The notes under the pieces are model-generated. The model did not search any database. It worked only from the letters and a program-made list of their open reading frames with translations, and was not told the origin of the DNA. Positions 32,912 through 45,330 of a DNA stretch of 64,000 nucleotides are shown piece by piece (position 1 is the first letter of the stretch; each line of letters begins with the position of its first letter). Origin of the DNA: Apostichopus japonicus (taxonomy: Eukaryota; Echinodermata; Holothuroidea; Aspidochirotida; Stichopodidae); NCBI RefSeq assembly GCF_037975245.1, contig NC_092578.1:8388501-8452500 (forward strand). The letters run 5' to 3'. Position numbers and translations under genes: made by a program.

Positions 32912-35900
32912 TCAGAATCCGTCTCCTTGCATAAGAGTACTGTGTCACCCGAGGGGCGGGGGGGGATGGATAAGTTCATTTCTCCAGCAGGTTTTATCTG
33001 GCATGGTTAAATTTAAATCGCGTTCTAGCCAATATAAATTTAACTTGCTAGCTCTTTCAGATTTCTCTATGTACAACATACTGTACAATATGTCTAAGCG
33101 GTTATCAGTTATTTTTCATGCAGAGGTTTTAATGCGATAGCCTTGTGTGCATTGTTTTCTCTCCTTTTGAAACTTTATCACCAGTTGCTTGCAAACAAAT
33201 TTGTAATGTGACACCTACGGCATATCCCTCGGCTCACATAGGATACTAAAAGGCGCAAAGAGATTTGATAGTTTTTTGAAGAAAGTGCTTGTAAAATGGA
33301 TCGATCAGCTGCCTATCATTGCAAAGGAATGAAAGTAATACACTGCCTGCAAAAAAAAAATTAAAAAAAATCATGATATGCTGCATAATTAAGGTCCTCT
33401 GGTAATTCTCATCGTAGACTGGTGATGATTTTAAAATGTGGTAAGAAATTTGTACCATTTTGAAGGCGATGTATAATGATCAAATATTTCTCACTTAGTA
33501 TGCTGTTTGTGCTCTGTGGGCATTGAAGGATGTGCCGATCTCACAAAAACGAAAGAAGGGCAATTGCTTTTACAAGAAATCGTATTACCTGCATTCTTAC
33601 TGTAATGTACACTGAGTCACACTAGCTGGGACAGAAAGAAACTTATACTAGTAAAGTGACATTCACACTGTCCAGTACTATTGAAGGATTATGCTGGTGT
33701 CACACAACACTAACAGGGATTAATTAAGAATGTCAACATATCCCAAAATTAATGCTGGCTGAAAACCCAATCTTTATTTATTTAGTTATCTATTTATTAA
33801 TTTTTTTCTGACTCTAGATAATGTGTGTGCCTCATTGTTTCAATATGTGACTTTTAAAAAAAAAATCCTGAAACCGATTATTATGCCATAAGCAGAACAA
33901 ACTTGTAAGGATTTACATACCTTATTAGCCCTCCAGAAGACTTAAGGTCTTACTGTTTGCTTGTCCGAACAGCCAAATTTGGTTGTCCCAAAATGTAGTA
34001 AAATGACAAAAGAGAGTCTATGCATTGCTATATGATGGTATAGTTTGGTGTTTATACTTAACATCAAGTTTGGGCTAGTAAATCTCCCATTCATAATGTT
34101 AGTATACATAGGCCTATATCACTAATAAGTATACAGTAGCTGTTTGATGTCAGATTCTCCAAGATGCTGGTGGCAGGATTCTAATTTATCAGTTAAAAGC
34201 TGTTTGGGGGATATTTTAGTCACAATGTATGTAATCTTTAATTTGATATCAAATGAGCTGATATGGATTGGAAATTGGCTCGCCACTTGAGGAATGACAG
34301 TCGTTGGTCTATGATATCATCTAACATCAGATTTTACTTAATAAGCTTGTTTTTTCTTTCTTCTGAAGTGTTTTTATCTTCTTTTTTTGGCCTTGAATTA
34401 ACCTTGATGTAATTGGAGTGTTTTGCCACATTCAGTATATATACAGCAGCTGATGTCTGGAGTTAAAATGGCTTCAACAGAATGCAAGATTTTTCTAAGG
34501 ATACTTAATTTACTTTCTGAAGATAAAATTGTCGGATTATTTATTAAGAAAGGGCAGAGACACATGTTTACTCACCTGGAGACCAGAGAAAGCCTCCTGT
34601 ACACCGTATACCCCGTTCCGTGCCCGTTCCGTGCCCCATTAAGGACCTCCTTTCGGTACTCCATCACAGTTGGGATGGTGTGTGATATTACGTGATTTTT
34701 TGAAATGTAAATATATTTATGACAGCTGTTTGTCAATAAATTTACTTTAACTTGTGTAGTAATTTCATCATTTAATTTGCCTTGAAATATGTATCTAACT
34801 GGAAAGCTCGCTTTGAATGGTAAATATTTACACTGGTTACATTCAAGGTGCAAAATTATTATTTCAAGATTAATTAACAGCTTATTCTTCTGTGGATTAA
34901 TTATTTAGTACAGTATATACATTAAAGAGAGACATATTTTTCAACTCATTTGCCATGATGTTGTTGCCTACAGACTCTCTGTTGCCACTGTGTAAGATAA
35001 AAGCTGCACTGAATTGGTATAACTCATACTATTGAAATCATGTGTGTCGTGATGTGGTTTCCAGGTAGGCCTTATTATAGGGTAGAAACTGACATTTTCT
35101 TCTTGAAACAGTCACCGTTATCCATCAGTACGCTTCATTAGAGGCCAGAACGTTTCCGAATTTGACACGTTGCAGAGCAATGCAGGCCATTAATTTTTTA
35201 TTCACTGTGGTTGCGCTTAATGTGCAATCCATAATTTAGGTATTTCAGTAAAAGAAGATGCGAAGGCAAAATTCATCAAAGTGACTAGAAAGAAGGAAAA
35301 CAGATTGTAAAGGCTCACAAAGGTGGTAATTATAGCCCGGAATTCATTTTCTGAGACAATCGGCACAAACGAAGAGGACTTGTTTATTGTATTACTTTTG
35401 TGGCATCGTGGGCGTTATATATGTATACTGTACCGCTGCTATTAAATAATGCACAAATACACCTGTATATATTCAAACAAATTGTCAAGAAAAGAAATGC
35501 AAAAGAGAAATTACATATTCTTAACGTATTTGAAAAGTTACATTCTATTATGATGATATTTATTTCTTGAACAGGTGTTGCGGCATAGATTAGCCGTGGG
35601 CAATAGAAATTTCTTAGAAGTTGCATGCAAGTTTTAGCTGAGCTGAGCTATATAGTGATCGTGCGATTCTGCCAAAAATCTGTCACTTTTGCCACGGTTT
35701 TTGATTGACTGCCATTTCTTCATTTTTCATTTTGATTTCGATGATATTTATGACTGGTTTGTGTGAGTTCAGGTTCCATACATGTGATCATAATTGATAA
35801 ATTTGAAGTTCATTTGAGGTCACAAGAGGTCATTTCCTGAAAACGTAAAAAAAATGCTACTCATAGAGAGTTTGCCCAAATATGCTGAAATGTTGTGGAT

Positions 35901-38173
35901 ATAACGTTTGGGTGGTGCACCAAAGTTGTTCATGAAAAACAAGCTAGCTGCTTATAATTTATCGGCCTGTCAGGTAGGCCTATTATCCGCATTAATTATC
36001 AACTGTACTGTATAGACATGCTGTTTTGGTGAATACAGATTAGGTATACACACCTATTGCTTGAAAGTCCTCGGAATCAAAGGTTTGAAATTTACAGCAG
36101 GTCATTGGCTAGGTGCGGCCCAGTCAATTTTTCACTCAAGTTATATCTGGCCAATTCATGCATAAAGGTGGCCCACCCCTGCCCTAGAGTAATCATAGAG
36201 CTAACACCCTGTTAATACTATGAAGTCATCCATCAAATCTCAATACACTTTTGCATTCAGGTTTAAAGATACTACCGGGCAGCTCCTCATTTTAAGTATT
36301 AAAGAACACAGCCTTTTGACTTAAATTGTCTTTGTTTCTATAAATGAAAATAAAAGAAAAACCAATTTATCTTTGTTTTTATTTTTTTTAAACAAATGTT
36401 TACAACTTTCTAATATTGTAACAAACTATGTTTGCTTAGAAGGAGCATAAGGCAAGGCTACAAGGAGATGGGAGGAAAGGAAATGACACCGTTTGGCAAA
36501 AACAAATGGATATATTGTCAATCAAAACAAATTACTCAACTAGTTCGTTTAACTGAGCTTCTGTATAGCATTGCTTACTCTTGTTTACTGCAAACGTGGG
36601 AATTATTGGGATGCACATAGTCAATTGTACACATGTATTCCTTCATAGGGAAATAGTCAACTTAACAAATCCCATATGATAAAGATAGAAGACTTTGCTA
36701 TTAAACAGAGGATCAATCTTCATGATGTAACATTGGAGGAAAGTATTAAGCAGTTAGAACAAAACATTTGACTGTTTGACTGTTTTTTTTGGCAGTGTAC
36801 AGCTTTGACATCACACTCAGACTCATCATGGTTGCAAGCGTTCTGCTACAGTATGGATTCATCTCAAACAAAAAGAAGTATATATGGTAGGATTTGAATG
36901 CAAATATTCACTGAGATGCCTGTAGAATAATTCCTCGTTCCTTATGAATTAATTCCTCTCTGGACTTACTTTTTAAATGATAAGTACAGGCCTGTAGCCT
37001 GGCCAGAGCACAGGGGATGGGAGGGGGGAAGGGGAGGCAGGTTTTTTTGGGATGTCACCCTTTTGACTAATGTGCCCCTGACACATGTTCCACCATCATG
37101 TATGTACAGTACAAACACTTCACCAGTTACATGACAACAGTTTTTTGCCTTCTTTAAATTGTTGGTGCCCCGCACTCTCTCCCAAATTAAGAATTTCTGG
37201 CTATATATATGCATGGGCCTTGTATTGTTTCTATGTATTGCGGTTCAGAGTTAAATGTTAATATCCTGCATATTGTGTACATGTGCTATACTTTGGAATA
37301 CATAGATAATTTAAATTCAGGCATCAGGTCACTGTCTACTCTTAATTGGAGAAAAGTACTAAGTCTATTACTGATCAGTGCTATTTCGTAAAGTCTCTCT
37401 GAAAACGATTTCTTAGATAACATTTCACAGTCTTAATCTTCTGGACTGACTCCGGTGAATCTAATAAACATTGAAACATTTTGGCTGCGAGGGACTTTTT
37501 TATTTTATCTCCTTTCATTATCTTAGAATTATCTAGGGACTGCTTCAATCCTCTTTGGTTTTCTACATCCATCTCGGAATGTACTAACTGTAGTTATTGG
37601 CTTGTCTGATTCACCCCCGCTCCATCATTTGATACGCCTTACATAACATAGAGAATTTTGTCGGTGAAATGAGAATTTATCCCGTCAAGGACTGCATGCC
37701 TGCTCTCGGAGAAAAGTACTTGACATCTTCGAGTGCTAGTGTAACTAACTCAGAGTATTCCTGGTACTAGGGAATAAATTGGCGTTCAAATGTTTGTGTA
37801 GTGCGCAGATTTTTAGGTCGTGGATTGCGAATTTAATTCTTCAAAAACAGAACTTGTACTGTACCTGTGTACATAACTGCTATTCATATCTGTCGCACAG
37901 TCTCGTATAACAATTAGGCCAGGCCTATTTGACTTCACTCCTCACTTACATGTCTCCTCCATACCTACACACACCTATCTACCTGTGCCTAACATCTGGT
38001 AACATTCATAGGTCACTACTGCCCTCATCCTTCCCAATCTACCATTTTCTGAAGTCCGTCTTATCACACATTTTCATATTGTGTATAAGCATCTTGAGAT
38101 GGGATACGCAAAATATAAATTATTCCTCGGCTTAGATAAAAATTTGGTATTAATCCTCCTAACTAGACTTTAA

Positions 38174-38565
38174 AGGGTGTGAAGACTCGCGCAAAAAGAA
38201 ACGTCTAATTCCGGTAATCTGACCTAGTTTCGAATGAGGTGTAACAGAAGTGTTAGACACCACCATCGATCCCAGAAAATACACACAGCTTGCTACCGTC
38301 GGCAATTAGACACTAGTGTACAGTCAGTACATACAGCTACGGTCAATACCCACAACACAGTGAATATAAAAGCGATGGACATCTCAGCAGGGAGTTGTTA
38401 TGGAACTCCCTACCTGATCTCAGGTCCAGATAAAAGATAACAAGGTATCACGTTCCATTATTGTCTGCATTTTGTAGCGACAAGAGAAAAACTTCACTTG
38501 CAAGCAACGGAAAGTTAACTTTTTAAAGACGGCGGCACGCTGTTTGGGGCGAGTCTTCAATGCCT
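38174..38565 (-). mobile_element. TTAA-flanked MITE, copy 2 (392 bp)
   Basis: Same family as the copy at 29794, in opposite orientation, with TTAA on both sides (38170-38173, 38566-38569). It contains a 29-bp hairpin insertion at 38388-38416. A 68-codon open frame inside it is incidental. Confidence 0.9.
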
Positions 38566-40664
38566 TTAACTCTGATTTTAGAGATACATATTATGGTAAT
38601 ATTCAAGAGTCTGAGTTGATGTTTTTCTGGTTGTTGTCATCTTAAGATTATATCAGGGCTTCCCCCACTGCTATCTTGTCGATCTGAGAATGTACTTTTT
38701 GGCATTAGTCTTCATTAATATATACGCACTCTCAATAATTTGGGGCCTGGAAGAAGCCTATTAACTGTGAGAAGTTTTTCACAGTGAAATTGAGATTTGT
38801 TTTTCTCCCCAAGGATGACTAAATTATATTAGTAAAAACTTGGGACTGTTGTAATTGGATTATAAGAAAATTATCCAATAATTAGTTGGAACTATTGCGC
38901 TACTTCCTAGACGATGTTTTTGTAACAAAAATATTTAAAACATACGGATTTGTTTGATTGAGATGTTTGTGAATCCTTTTGCTTATAATTCCTTGTTTAT
39001 GTTTGCCATGAATATGCTAATATTTACATTGTAATGAATTTTTTTGGATTGGTTTTGTCTATAATATTGATACATAGGAACACATTCAATGAACAAAAAA
39101 CTGAGTTCATATTTTTTTTCAAATGTTCAAAGCAAAATTGGATTCATTTCATTATTAAAATCTATTTATATTTTTAATATTTTTTTTATTGAAATCCATT
39201 TTGGAAATATTTTAATCATATTTTTTTTGACACATGAATACATGAGTATGTTAACATTAATTAAATTTTTTATGTGATATGTGTAGGATATACACAGTGT
39301 TCATTTAATGAAGAGAGCCACCTTTTCCCTATCAACAATAGGTAGTTGTTGTAATTGTCAGCCCAGTAAACACATCTTTCATTGCATGATGGAAGGGTAT
39401 AGATATTGTTATTTACATTACAGTACAGATATATCTTATGTCATTCTATTAGATTAAAGTCAGGTCTGGTTCAGTAGTTACTGGGTTACTGCCATTATAC
39501 ATTTCATGTTAAATAAATAGTTGAGTAAAGTTTTCATTAGTTCTTTTTATAATTTACAGTATTTAAAATCAGTGATAATAGTGTTAAGCTGTTACTGTTA
39601 AGCTGTGGAGCAATAGGGGAGTTCTGTGTGGATGGTGTAAAGCCATTGTGGTCTACAGTTTAAATCCATTTTGGAATTATATGGGGATTATATATCTCTC
39701 TTGGCAATAGGTAGACCAGTTTTAATTGTTACCAGATTATGGCTTCTGGGGCTACTCGAATGGATCAGCAGTGTGGTATCAGGCTTATCCTGGGATTGTG
39801 ATGTAATGACGTAACATATGTGATATTTGTGGTATTTCCATGTATTGTTAAGGAATGTATTTAAAATGTATTACTTGGGTGGGACAGGACAGTCTATTCT
39901 GGTTGCCGTTGGAAGTAACATCTTGATGGTAGGGCTAAGTAAAGGACTGCGTTAAAATCTTGATCGGGCCCCATGCATATGTAGACTTGAACATGCTGAC
40001 ATGGGCGGTCACAGAGAATTTACCGTAAATCGTTCGCGCCGTGAGGGCAACAGAAAATAAATTTCTTTCGATTGCGACAGCTTTTCTCCGTTAAACCCAC
40101 CTGTACAGAGTGCATTAACAGTAGAATAAGAAACATTGAAATCTACTTTGAACAGAAGTTTGCATTTTCGGAATTCATCAGCACACTGGTACTGTACTTT
40201 AATTGGCAGAGAGAAGCAATAATTGGTTAATCTCGAGCCATGTCGTAACTGAACAGAGGGAGGAGTCTTACTGTCCTAATTACTAGTTCTATGATTTTTT
40301 TTTTTTTTACCTTGAAAGGGCAAGGTTTTTCCACTGGTGGGATTTTGATAATAGATAAGCTCACTCTGGTTGTCATAGAAACTTGTCATTAACAGCTTAC
40401 AGGTAAAGCCTCTTTGGGATTTTAACTCCTTTTATATATAATTTTGATTCTGAATAATTCATGCATGCATTTAAATCTGTCGAATCTATGATTGTAGGGT
40501 AAATAAACTCCATGAGCTGCTATCCATCATCTGGTGGTTATTCTACCAGTTAATTTATGTAAAGAAGCTGCCGTTCATACTTTTTTGTTTAACTGTTGCC
40601 CTGTAGGTTTACTTAATGTATTTATGTATGTGATTGAATGATAAAAAAACGTAATTGGGCGAAA

Positions 40665-41345
40665 AGATTGATATATTTGCTTTGGAATATAGCCTAGAGA
40701 TCAAAGATTTATATCATAGATACTGCTACATATCTGGTCAGTAGAGACAAACATATATAGAACAGAATACAGTCAATGTAGGTTACTTAACATGCATAGC
40801 TAGAGGCCCCCCAAAAATTCTTTTTTATTGGGCTCATACTAAAGTATTTTAGTACACAAGCAATGCTGTGGTACCCGTTTATTCGAAAGAGACAGTAATT
40901 TAGAGAAATTTAATGTCAAAGTTTATTTTCACTGACCAGAAACGCGAAGCGTAAAAGCTCATTAACGTACACTAGGTCACCGTGTGACGTCATTCTGCGG
41001 AGTGTACACGCGAACGCAAACAATAACAATGGACAGTCCACATACTTCTCGTTAGAAAGTGAACCATTTATTAACTTTACTCTTCTAATAAACCTGCAGC
41101 TAAAAGAGAAAGAAATGGTTGAAGCAATTCTTCAATTAAACGATATTAAATATATCAATATCTCGGGTATTTCTTCATTTGTTGTTGCAATTAATCGTGT
41201 TTGCAGTTAGTTTCTAGCTAGTGGATGCAATATTAATCGAATGCTTTGGAATACCCAAAAGACCAAATATATATATTGCTACATTTCTGGTCAGTAGGGA
41301 CAGACAGATATATAGAACAGATTACAAATGTAGGTTACTTAAATT
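40665..41345. repeat. Pair of diverged direct repeats
   Basis: About 115 bp at 40670-40790 recurs at 41235-41345. Shared blocks are GCTTTGGAATA, TCTGGTCAGTAG, ACATATATAGAACAGA or GATATATAGAACAGA, and GTAGGTTACTTAA. They are about 555 bp apart. The interval includes TGACGTCA at 40985-40992. Confidence 0.75.
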
Positions 41346-41361
41346 GGAAAATAATCAACTT

Positions 41362-41415
41362 AGAAGAAGAAGAAGAAAAAGAAGAAGAAGAGGAGTAGGA
41401 GGAGGAGGAGGAAAA
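41362..41415 (+). repeat. AAG/AGG purine tract
   Basis: Triplet purine repeat, AAG-rich then AGG-rich. The Arg-rich open frame across it is an artefact. Confidence 0.85.
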
Positions 41416-42304
41416 CGGATTACCATCTTGTTATGAGCAATGACGTGAAAGACGGGATGAAATTGTTTTGAGTGTCAGTCTCGAAATCTTTCATGTTTGA
41501 ACAATTGTTGATCTTTAACAATAGCTTTATTTTATAATGGCTTTATGACGCACACTTCTCTTTGGAGCATTTAGATCAATGTCCATATGGCAATCATGCA
41601 AGTTTTATGACCTAATAGAAGAGTCATGCATCAACACCACCTTACATCATTGCTGACCTTCTAAAATACCCCCTAAACAAAGCTAATCAGAGAGATACAG
41701 CATAAACAAAACTAGAGCTACATATTTGCCTGCAAATACGCAGTATTGTAGTGGGCGTGAGGTGCTTGAAGTATTAGGAAGAACTTTTTCAGTCGTTTAT
41801 GGTGTTACTTTTTTGGTTGGACTACCTGTACACACCAGGCAGTATAGTCATGTAGATTAACCTATACAAAGTGAGGGCGCTTGTGAGTGCCGTCACAGGC
41901 TCAGAATAAGTTGGCTAGCTACGCAGCTAGCCTCTGAAACTGCAAAAGTATAGAGTCAATATGGAACTTTAAGTTTCATCGTCCTGCCATGTATGTATCC
42001 TTCACCTGGCCAGTATAATGCCAATATTGTAGCGTGCACGCAGGCTACAATCAATAGTGCATATTGATATAATCCTGGAAGTATACATCAGTAGCATCAG
42101 GTAACATCAGGTCAGCACTGAGCAATGAGCTACTGATACACTTGACTCTGAAACAATTATGAACCAGACTGATGAATGTGGTCAGTGATTACCTCCAGGC
42201 CGCAATTAGATGACTGAGGGAACCCTCCATCAGTACCATGCAAATACCGCCCTCTAATACCAGTTGTTCATGACAATTACATCTTTTGTTTCTTCTCTTG
42301 GCAG

Positions 42305-42469
42305 CTACTCACACAACAGCTCAGTGGTCCAGTGATAAAGGCCAGTTGACATCTGACAACGCCCTGGAGATCTATTCTGTGGACTTAGAGGACTCTGGGA
42401 AATACACCTGTAAGGTCCTCAACCTTGGTACCATCATTGCTACCATCATTCATCAGCTGATTGTAGAGG
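42305..42469 (+). CDS. Ig-superfamily gene, exon for C-terminal half of an Ig domain
   Basis: This 165-nt internal exon follows a pyrimidine-rich acceptor ending TTGGCAG (42304) and ends at donor GTGAGT (42470). Both ends are phase 1. The product reads TAQWSSDKGQL, then NALEIYSVDLEDSGKYTCKV, then HQLIVEG. That is the D-E strands, the canonical D-S-G-x-Y-x-C F strand with the second disulfide Cys, and a G strand leading into a further module. It completes the half-domain at 21878-22036. Since the exon ends in phase 1, at least one more exon is required downstream, but none was recognised up to 64 kb. The split may instead reflect skipped exons or a different partner half. Confidence 0.82.
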
Positions 42470-43070
42470 GTGAGTCCAGTCACTTTCTTTAAAAGGCCCC
42501 ACTTTGAGTAGAACCATGGTGAACCATGGCTGAAACATTATATAGAGGTTTCTTTATCTGGAGTAAAAACAGCTAGTTACTACAACATCAAAAGTTTTTA
42601 GGTATTTCTGAAGCAACTTTGAATTGGTTTGGAGTAATTGGTATAAATTATTTTGGCCAAATTGTCACTATAGCATTTATAATCTTTCATCATCTCTCAG
42701 GAAAACCCTCCTTTATATGTCTGTCGTTTGGAGGCTCCAAGATTTGTAGCGTCATCAGCAAATTAGTCTAAATGATATTTTTAGCACCAGATCGATCCTG
42801 ATTTTAAGATTGCTCTGGGCTGCTTTAAGCCGTGTCTTCTTACCGTATCAAAAGAGCGCCGTGTGAGCGTGCCAGGCTGATATTTAGCCCTGATGAAAAG
42901 AAATCAGGCGAGAGGAAGGATAATGCTCCGGAACAGATCAGTTCTAAGCCTGCATGCAACAAAATCCACACTCTGGAGAAATGGAGGCTAGACATTAAAG
43001 CTTTTAAGATTTGAAAAATTACGAAGAAAAAAACAAACAAAACAGAAATCATTATACATCACATAAACAT
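42470..43070. other. Downstream intron, unassigned
   Basis: Presumed intron after the Ig exon. A slightly GC-richer block at 42830-43014 is open for 60 codons on the plus strand and 70 on the minus strand. It has no splice sites, domain or repeat match recognisable here. Confidence 0.4.
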
Positions 43071-43748
43071 AATTCTTAATTATTTTGAAGTGGTATCCAA
43101 TTTATATTACCAGTCCTTGCCAGCGTATATTAAACAGGTATATGTATTAATTTACTTCGTTCCCCACTTACCTGTCTCCCCACAACCTAAGCACCGCATT
43201 CTACCGTGTCTAGTATGCCCTGGTAAACTTTTAACACTGTGCACCCTTACTGACCCCTAGTGAACCCCTTCATATTCTGCCATTCCAAAGTGTCTCACAT
43301 GTTTTTCGTATTGGGAAAAATTTTCTTCGAAATTCGCCTGGATACCTTGGATTTTTACTCTAGAAGTTTCCTTATAGGAGTTCTAGCATTTCCAACAACC
43401 TTTTACAGCCTGATAAGTATCCTCTTCTTTAGGGAAGGGAGAATGCGGTGCTTAGGTTGTGGGGAGACAGGTAAGTGGGTCACTCGTAAATATATAAACC
43501 AGTAAGTTTGATCATAACAGGTATATATTAAACAGGGTATATTAAATATAATTCTTAATTATTTTGAAGTGGTATCGAATATATTACCAGGCTTGGTCAG
43601 CGTATATATTCAACAGATATATATATTAAACAGGTATTTAAACCGGGTATAAATTAAACAGGTATATTTAACAGGGTATATTAAAGATAATTCTTAATTA
43701 TTTTGAAGTGGTATCCAATATATTAACCAAGGTTGGTCAGGGTTATGA
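43071..43748. repeat. Threefold AATTCTTAATTATTTTGAAG repeat block
   Basis: A unit of about 75-135 bp beginning AATTCTTAATTATTTTGAAG and containing GTGGTATC(C/G)AAT occurs at 43071, 43550 and 43689. Between units runs a shorter motif, ATTAAACAGGTATA, repeated several times. Copy 1 is separated from copy 2 by the inverted-terminus element at 43163-43479. Confidence 0.85.
43163..43479. mobile_element. Element with perfect 40-bp inverted termini
   Basis: The left terminus 43163-43202 begins CCCACTTACCTGTCTCCCCA. The right terminus 43440-43479 is its exact reverse complement over all 40 bases. The 237-bp interior has no long frame or known domain. The element interrupts an AT-rich repeat block. 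No clear target duplication was found, so its class is open. Perfect termini imply a recent arrival or gene conversion between the arms. Confidence 0.75.
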
Positions 43749-45204
43749 AATACGATCAATGCTAATAATACGATGTTGAACATTGAAGGCATTCTGCAGC
43801 TGGGTCTTATTTGATCATTTTGTCTATAATTTTCCATAGATTAGCAGGCACTAAAATGTGTGTCTTGTGGTCAGACTTTCTCTTTTAAGTTTTTCTCTGC
43901 GCTGTACATGTGTTGTATGTTGGTGTATAGATCATAACTTTGCGTGTCCCCTAAATTGGCACACTGTGTTGTACATATGTAGCTGCACTGATAGACACTG
44001 TAGTTGCTGTGTTCCTGAGTTAAATTTATATTAAACCAGTTTCTAAATCGCAAATGTTATATTTGCAACACTTTCAAAGGACCATTTCATCCTGGAATTA
44101 ACGTTAAACTGCCATACATGCGCAAAGTTAGGGAAATAGTTTCCTTGCTTCGAGCAGTTTCACTCCTGACCTATATATACAAGTAAAATTCTTTCTATTT
44201 CTGGTGGAATCAGCTCAAACCATCGATGAAATGACTTATATAGCCGGAGAATGAGACTAAAGCCCCGAGCAAAGTCAGGGAGATCGTCCCCGCCCCTGTA
44301 TCTTTTAAAAGAATATTGAAGCCTATCGCAAATTGCAATCTGCAGAAACAGCTTGAAGGGAGGTTATCTGGGGTACACTTTGAACCTTATCTTATCAGCA
44401 CTAAATATCAAAGTTACAAGCGCAACAAAAGTGAATCCTAAGTAAACGTCGCAAGTGTTTCACGTGGGCATCCCTATATACCAAATATTATCTCATGCAT
44501 GGCTGCTATTGTGGATAGTTACTGTATGTTTTTATCTATTGATACTTGTCTAGCACGGTCTCCAAATTCTGAGAAATTCTGGATCGGCCAGCGGCAAATG
44601 CATGTATATATACGTAGGTATGCACATTGCACATTTAAGCAGCTCTCAAGGTATATAGTATAGCTACAGTATAAAATTTTTTACTTAAAGCCTCACCCCC
44701 ACTCCCACCCCCTCCCCCCAAAAAACAGCCAATTATACAATAAGAAAAGAGTGAATACTATTTTGTGATATCAATTAACAATGGATGAGGATACTGCAGC
44801 TAACTTTCCAGGATTGAATACCAATAAGCAGGCATGTGAAACTAATTTGCTAAATTTTCTCCTGTGTGTCCGTGTATTTAATTCTGCAACTCACGGCACA
44901 TTAACAATCGTTGTTGAAAAACCTCTCATCACACGCAATATAGAGCATTTTGCTAGCTGTGGTGCGTTATGTTTTGCATTTTGACTCAGAACATAATACG
45001 TTTCGTCCGAGTTGTAAAACAAGTTTTTGTTTGATTAATTCTTTTGACACTACAAATTCCATCTGGGGGCCCCTGGGGCCACGATTTTTGTTTGGGAGGG
45101 CACATCTCCCCCCCCTAGGCACCCCCTTGGCAATGTCACTGTATACAAATGTGTGTGAAATTACGACCTTCCTTACCGGTGTCGAACTTCTGGACGCACA
45201 ATCA
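43749..45204. other. Unassigned sequence
   Basis: No gene recognised. C-rich tract at 44693-44720. A G/C-rich patch at 45063-45130 (GGGGGCCCCTGGGGCC then CCCCCCCCTAGGCACCCCC) resembles an end of the hAT-like elements elsewhere in the window but has no partner end. Confidence 0.4.
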
Positions 45205-45205
45205 G

Positions 45206-45330
45206 GGTCCATAGCCTTGTGGTTATGGGTGTCCGCATATAAAGTGGGAGGCCCAGGTTCGAATCCCTGTGGAGGCTGGAAGTTTTTCCACTGTTCTGGA
45301 TTTTCCAACTCACTACAATTTAAATGAAAT
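45206..45330 (+). mobile_element. tRNA-derived SINE, family B (single copy)
   Basis: The tRNA-like head begins GGTCCATAGCCTTGTGGTTA. The A box TAGCCTTGTGG is at 45212-45222 and the perfect B box GGTTCGAATCC is at 45256-45266. A short tail follows (GGAAGTTTTTCCACTGTTCTGG). The acceptor stem does not pair properly, so it is not a functional tRNA gene. Its head differs from the family at 31.2 and 48.0 kb. The overlapping minus-strand open frame of 113 codons is an artefact. Confidence 0.75.

Larger units (their letters stand above)
22037..42304 (+). other. Large presumed intron (20.3 kb)
   Basis: This lies between the two Ig half-domain exons, starts GTGAGT and ends TTGGCAG. No other exon with flanking splice signals was recognised inside it, though an unrecognised small exon cannot be excluded. 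It is filled with repeats annotated separately (TTAA MITEs, a SINE, the CCAT array, a decayed minisatellite, tandem duplications) and many TACTGTA/TACAGTA heptamers. Stretches holding no annotated element include 22.8-25.0, 28.5-29.7, 30.2-31.2, 33.0-38.1 and 38.6-40.6 kb. An open frame at 23140-23352 has no recognisable domain. Confidence 0.6.

Noticed and set aside
42832-43052. Exon downstream of the Ig exon
   Set aside because: Open on both strands and close to an Ig exon, but lacking acceptor and donor sites, Ig motifs and a compatible phase.
45063-45130. Another hAT element
   Set aside because: The G/C palindrome-like patch resembles hAT subterminal sequence, but no pair of ends or 8-bp duplication was found.
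45206-45280. Functional tRNA gene
   Set aside because: The A and B boxes are good, but the acceptor stem does not pair and a SINE-like tail follows.
44967-45308. 113-codon minus-strand protein
   Set aside because: Most of the frame lies over a SINE and a G/C-rich repeat-like patch. No domain or splice context.
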